64,000 nucleotides of DNA, from assembly GCF_037038585.1 (NCBI RefSeq), contig NC_092523.1, positions 26,107,501 to 26,171,500 on the forward strand, read 5' to 3'. The position numbers and the translations under genes were made by a program. Each line of letters opens with the position of its first letter. Positions within the stretch are counted from its first letter, which is position 1. The DNA comes from Patagioenas fasciata. Taxonomy: Eukaryota > Chordata > Aves > Columbiformes > Columbidae. Below the pieces are notes generated by a model. It was not told where the DNA came from and did not search any database. It was given only the letters and a program-made list of their open reading frames with translations. Of this stretch, positions 60,336 through 64,000 are shown piece by piece.

Positions 60336-62745
60336 GTAAGAATCTTTACAGCTAAGAACAGGAAAAAGCAGGAAAATAACATCTGGAAAAAATAGTTCAA
60401 GCACTTTAAATGAGAGAAATCTGGTGAGATTGATTATTTTTAGGGTAGATTCTTCTGTATTGAGATTTTAGGATCTTAATTTTTACTAGCATCTATTTCT
60501 ATGCTAAAAATGGCAATAAGTGAATACTCCTACCTCTTAGACGTTCCAAAGCTGAAATAAAATTGCAAATATGTTCTAACAGTTACATAAATTGCAGGAG
60601 TTGACAATCACTTAACAAGAAAGCCATCACAAACTTAAAACTGTTTTCAGATGCGTGAAATGCAGGCACTTAAATAATCTTGTAATGTTGCTTTTATAGT
60701 TTATTAGCACTTAAATATTTAAATTCTCTTACTGTTAATATTCGGTGTCTGGAATTCTCTAGCAGTTGGCAGTGAAGTGGTGCAGTAGTGTTACGATGTA
60801 ATAGATTCTGCAGGTTAGATGCTTACAGAATGAACTCAATGCTAATTTATCTTTTTTTTGGAAATCTGCAATTTGCAGTGAAATAAACTTATAGACCATT
60901 GTAACTCTGGAATGTTGTTTAAATGGTTTTTAAGGAGCTATTAGTTTAACCCTATTAACCTTGATCTAGAAGCAAAACCACTTTTATTTTCTTAATCTTT
61001 TATTCAGGAATATATTTTGGTCTAAATCAGCTGGAACATTTTAAAGCTTTTTTAATTTGTAGCCATTACTGGACTCTGGAGGGAAAAAAAAAAAGACCAT
61101 TAGCTTCTTCCACATATTCTGGTGTTAACTGAGTGCTGGATCATCTCAGTTGGAAGCAACAGGTCTGAACAACATGCCTTTCATTCCAGAAGCTAAAAAG
61201 ATTCCTGTTTCGGAATAGGATTGTGTTAGAATTTTCACGTCAATAACTGAACTCTGCTAAAATACTTGTGGTGAGCCTGGATTAGTCTGAGTGTTGCAGC
61301 ATATGTCAACAGTGCTGTGTTAGAGTAGGTGAGTTTACGTGGTTATTTGTACATGACTTCTGTAGTTCTTTTTGCAAAGTGCGCAGGTGGCTTTTGCTTG
61401 TTCAGGCTTGATCATAACGTTTTTCCTATCCCAGGCACCATTTTGTATTACAGTCTTTTCTGTAGATGGCTGTAACTTCAACAGTGCATAGTTCATCTCC
61501 TCACTGTAAACAGTTTTTTAAACAAAAATTAACTTAATTAAAAAAAAACCAAACACAAAGGATAAAAAAAAGCAAAGACTTAATAAGAAACTCTGTTTCT
61601 CTCAAGGTTAGAAGCTTAAATACATTTAGGTGCTTCTTGTAACGGTAACTTCTGTGTGCGCTGTGTCGAGTCATCTCCTTAGATCCATTACATCAACTGC
61701 TTTGATTTCTTTTAGTGCCGACTTTGTTTTTCACCAAGTTCTTCTTGTAACAACACTAATATCCTGAGCTTGATTAACTTACATCATCTTATAAGACATT
61801 TGGTCTTCATCTCAGAATATGGATTATTTTTTTTTTTTTTTATATTTTTCCTCTCCTTTGGGAAAAGCTATTCTAATTCTTTTTTTACTCCTACCTATGG
61901 TTAGTTAGGTTTTTTGTTGTTTGTTTTCAGGTTTTTTCTGTGAAATAAGGAAGGCTTTTAGCATCAAGTATTTCTTAAAAAGACTAGATGTACATTTTGA
62001 TCAATGTAGTTTTGGACCTATAAGAATTTCAGCATTTTCTTGAACGTTCAAATTCTCATTTTCTGAAACGCGGTTGTGTAGTATGATGTCCTACTCTTAC
62101 CTTTTTCCATCTGACACCCAATCTAAAAGACAAACCTCCCAAACACTGGTGTGCTTCTGCAGCTGTGACTAAAATTTGTTCTTTTTATTTCAACCTTTCA
62201 GGGTCTTCAGCTATCAGACTGTACCTGAGTTCTCATGCAATCCTTTTTGCAGTTGCTGTATCCCATAAGTCCTTTCTTGTTCTTTTAGGAAGGATTTGCA
62301 GTCTTTATTTTCAAATGTATTCTGCTAGATATGAGGGGGATGTATTAAGGAATCATGTATTTTTCATCAGAAGCTATTTTAGATCCGAGGTGCTGATTCC
62401 ATCACCACCACCACAACTACTTAACTTACTATTTCAGCAGTACATTGCATCACGTTATATAGTGTTAGATTTATCAGACAATACTAGTTGCTCTACTACT
62501 AAAATAAATAATGTCTGTGTTGATTGTTTTTTCAGCTAAATATTGAATTTTTTTTATGAGGTTGTTTGACATAGGTTGTTTGACATCGCATTCCCTAAAA
62601 TCTTAATGACTGGAATTAATGCTTTTAATATATTATTTTTCCCCCACCTCTTTCACATTTTTTTCCTTGGGTTGTCAGGTGAAGTTAAATGAATTGCCTC
62701 ATTTGCCCTTCTTAAATTTTGACACACTGTTGTTAATCTTTTTTT

Positions 62746-62750
62746 CTCTT
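62746..62750 (+). repeat. Target-site duplication, left copy (CTCTT)
   Basis: The five bases immediately before the LTR; identical to 63407-63411. Confidence 0.8.
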
Positions 62751-63406
62751 TGTCGGGGGTTAAGATTGCGGGGTGACAATCAAACCCTGGCAGATGTATT
62801 GTTAACCTCCTCTCCCCCCCACTTCCCCCTTTTGCCCCTCCCTCTCCCCCCTTCCCACTCAGGACAGGCGATCGGGAGGGAAAGAAGGACAGAGAGAAGA
62901 GAGTTGGAAAAGTTAAAGATGTTTTACTAATGCTACTAATAAGAATAGAGAAAATAATACAAAATATACAAAACCAATCTTGTAAGTCTCAGCAACTGCA
63001 GAGCCAGCACCCAAAGTCCTGGATTAGACTCTGTAGCCAACCGGAGCTGGATTCAGTCTCTCACTAGGCCTCAGTTCACAGCGACGACCAGCAAGGTCCT
63101 CTCCTAATGTCAGCCATGAGGAAAAAAGGGAAAAAAGGGGCCGAGATCCTTGTGATCTCCCACTTTTATATGAAGTATTCACGTGAATGGAATGTTATAC
63201 ACCATTGGTCAGTCTCTCGGTCATCAGTTTCTCGTTGCCCCTCTCGTGAGATGTCCATCCGTGCTTATCAATAAGTTTGCATTCCATTGCTAGGTTTAAC
63301 CAAAACATGTGTTGAGTTCTTCAGGAAAATGCAGCTAATATGAAGGCTTTAGCTTACAGGCAAAAATTCACTAAAAGAGAAACTTGTTTTTAACAGAACC
63401 AGGACA
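62751..63406. mobile_element. Solo LTR of an avian endogenous retrovirus (intron 15)
   Basis: 656 bp, starting TGTCGGGGGTTAAG and ending AACCAGGACA. It is flanked by perfect 5-bp direct repeats CTCTT (62746-62750 and 63407-63411). Five-base duplications are typical of ERVL-like elements. A TTTTATATG TATA-like motif near 63173-63181 and an AATAAG near 63270 would suit a plus-strand U3-R order, so plus orientation is likely but not certain. No gag, pol or env sequence is adjacent. The terminal ten bases equal those of the intron 9 LTR, so the two belong to related families. Confidence 0.9.
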
Positions 63407-63411
63407 CTCTT
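63407..63411 (+). repeat. Target-site duplication, right copy (CTCTT)
   Basis: The five bases directly after the LTR; identical to 62746-62750. Confidence 0.8.
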
Positions 63412-64000
63412 TTTTTTTAATTATTAATTCACGTCAGTATTGTAGGATGAAAAATTAATTTGCCTTCACAGTTTTCTTAGTTCTTTTTACTCTTGAATGC
63501 AGGTTACGGACCCTGCTGAAGTAGTAGGTTTTTTTTTTTCCTTTTAAATATCCAGTATGCTTTTCTGCTACTCATAGAGAAATGCTTTGTTGTACTAATG
63601 TGTTGTGCTTTTTTAGATCAAGAGAACAATGCTTATTGCTTGTTTCTGCTTATTCTGTATCATTAGTAATGATTTTACCATTTCCATCCAGTAGCAGGCT
63701 TGTTTCCAGGTTATAATTTGTTTCTGGTATGCTTAAAAGACGTTCGTTTGTATCACAGACAATGCCTTTTTATGCTTCTGTCAGTTTTTTGGACTTCATA
63801 ATTGCTTTTCTTAGGCTCGTGTTTATTTTTTTCCCCTTTCTTTCCATTTTGCTTGGTAATTCCTATTTGTAGCCTTTATTTCATTTGATCTGGAATGAGC
63901 TTTCAGTCTGAGTTTTTCCCAGCTGTAAAATTATTTTATTTTTTGCTACAAAAACGTTACATTTTCAACTCTCACTCCTTTGGTGCCTAAATCTTTCTTG

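Larger units (their letters stand above)
60336..64000 (+). other. SLC30A9: SLC30A9 intron 15 (continues past the window)
   Basis: I searched for the expected next exon (starting after the split Arg, near A-I-H-D-V-K in the family) and found none, so at least 3.66 kb of this intron is present. Contents are AT-rich sequence with T-runs near 61828-61841, and the solo LTR at 62751-63406. Confidence 0.8.

Noticed and set aside
62165-62539. 124-codon plus-strand open frame in SLC30A9 intron 15
   Set aside because: It does not match the expected C-terminal domain of ZnT9 or any other family; no splice sites fit.
55037-63406. The two LTRs as the ends of one full-length provirus
   Set aside because: They differ in length and internal sequence, and host SLC30A9 exons 10-15 rather than retroviral genes lie between them, so they are separate insertions.
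1-64000. Bacterial-type systems (CRISPR, operons, toxin-antitoxin, prophage), tRNA and rRNA genes
   Set aside because: No direct-repeat arrays, cloverleaf patterns or dense gene packing; the window is spliced vertebrate DNA throughout.

Overview
This is vertebrate nuclear DNA, most likely from a bird. The coding exons are short, spliced at GT-AG sites and spread over tens of kilobases of AT-rich introns. The recognisable repeats are CR1 LINE fragments and two solo LTRs of a type very common in neoavian birds. There are no bacterial operons, CRISPR arrays or prophage features. Two protein-coding genes, both on the plus strand, account for all the coding sequence I can support.

Layout: (1) 1 to about 16.3 kb is intergenic. 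It holds three or four CR1 pieces, including a 2 kb copy with reverse-transcriptase coding sequence on the minus strand at 12.7-14.7 kb, an old degenerate CR1-like stretch at 5.6-6.5 kb, and unique AT-rich DNA. (2) A CpG-island promoter at about 16.34-16.99 kb leads into TMEM33. I reconstruct seven coding exons (16714-23811) giving a complete 251-residue protein, followed by a long 3' UTR that may reach about 30.24 kb. (3) 30.2-34.9 kb is intergenic or uncertain. (4) A second CpG island (about 34.88-35.64 kb) leads into SLC30A9 (ZnT9). Fifteen coding exons (35246-60335) encode the first 473 residues, and the last part of the gene lies beyond the window. Two related solo LTRs sit in its introns 9 and 15.

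The order TMEM33 then SLC30A9, head to tail, matches human chromosome 4p13, which supports both identifications. TMEM33 is an endoplasmic-reticulum membrane protein and SLC30A9 is a mitochondrial zinc transporter; nothing here shows that they work together. Every exon junction was read by hand from splice signals, reading phase and recalled family similarity.

I found no previously undescribed biological system. The observations most worth checking are a near-consensus NRF1 site in the SLC30A9 promoter island, an open frame upstream of the SLC30A9 start, a solo LTR with a perfect 5-bp target duplication, and a CR1 copy with a mutated catalytic aspartate.
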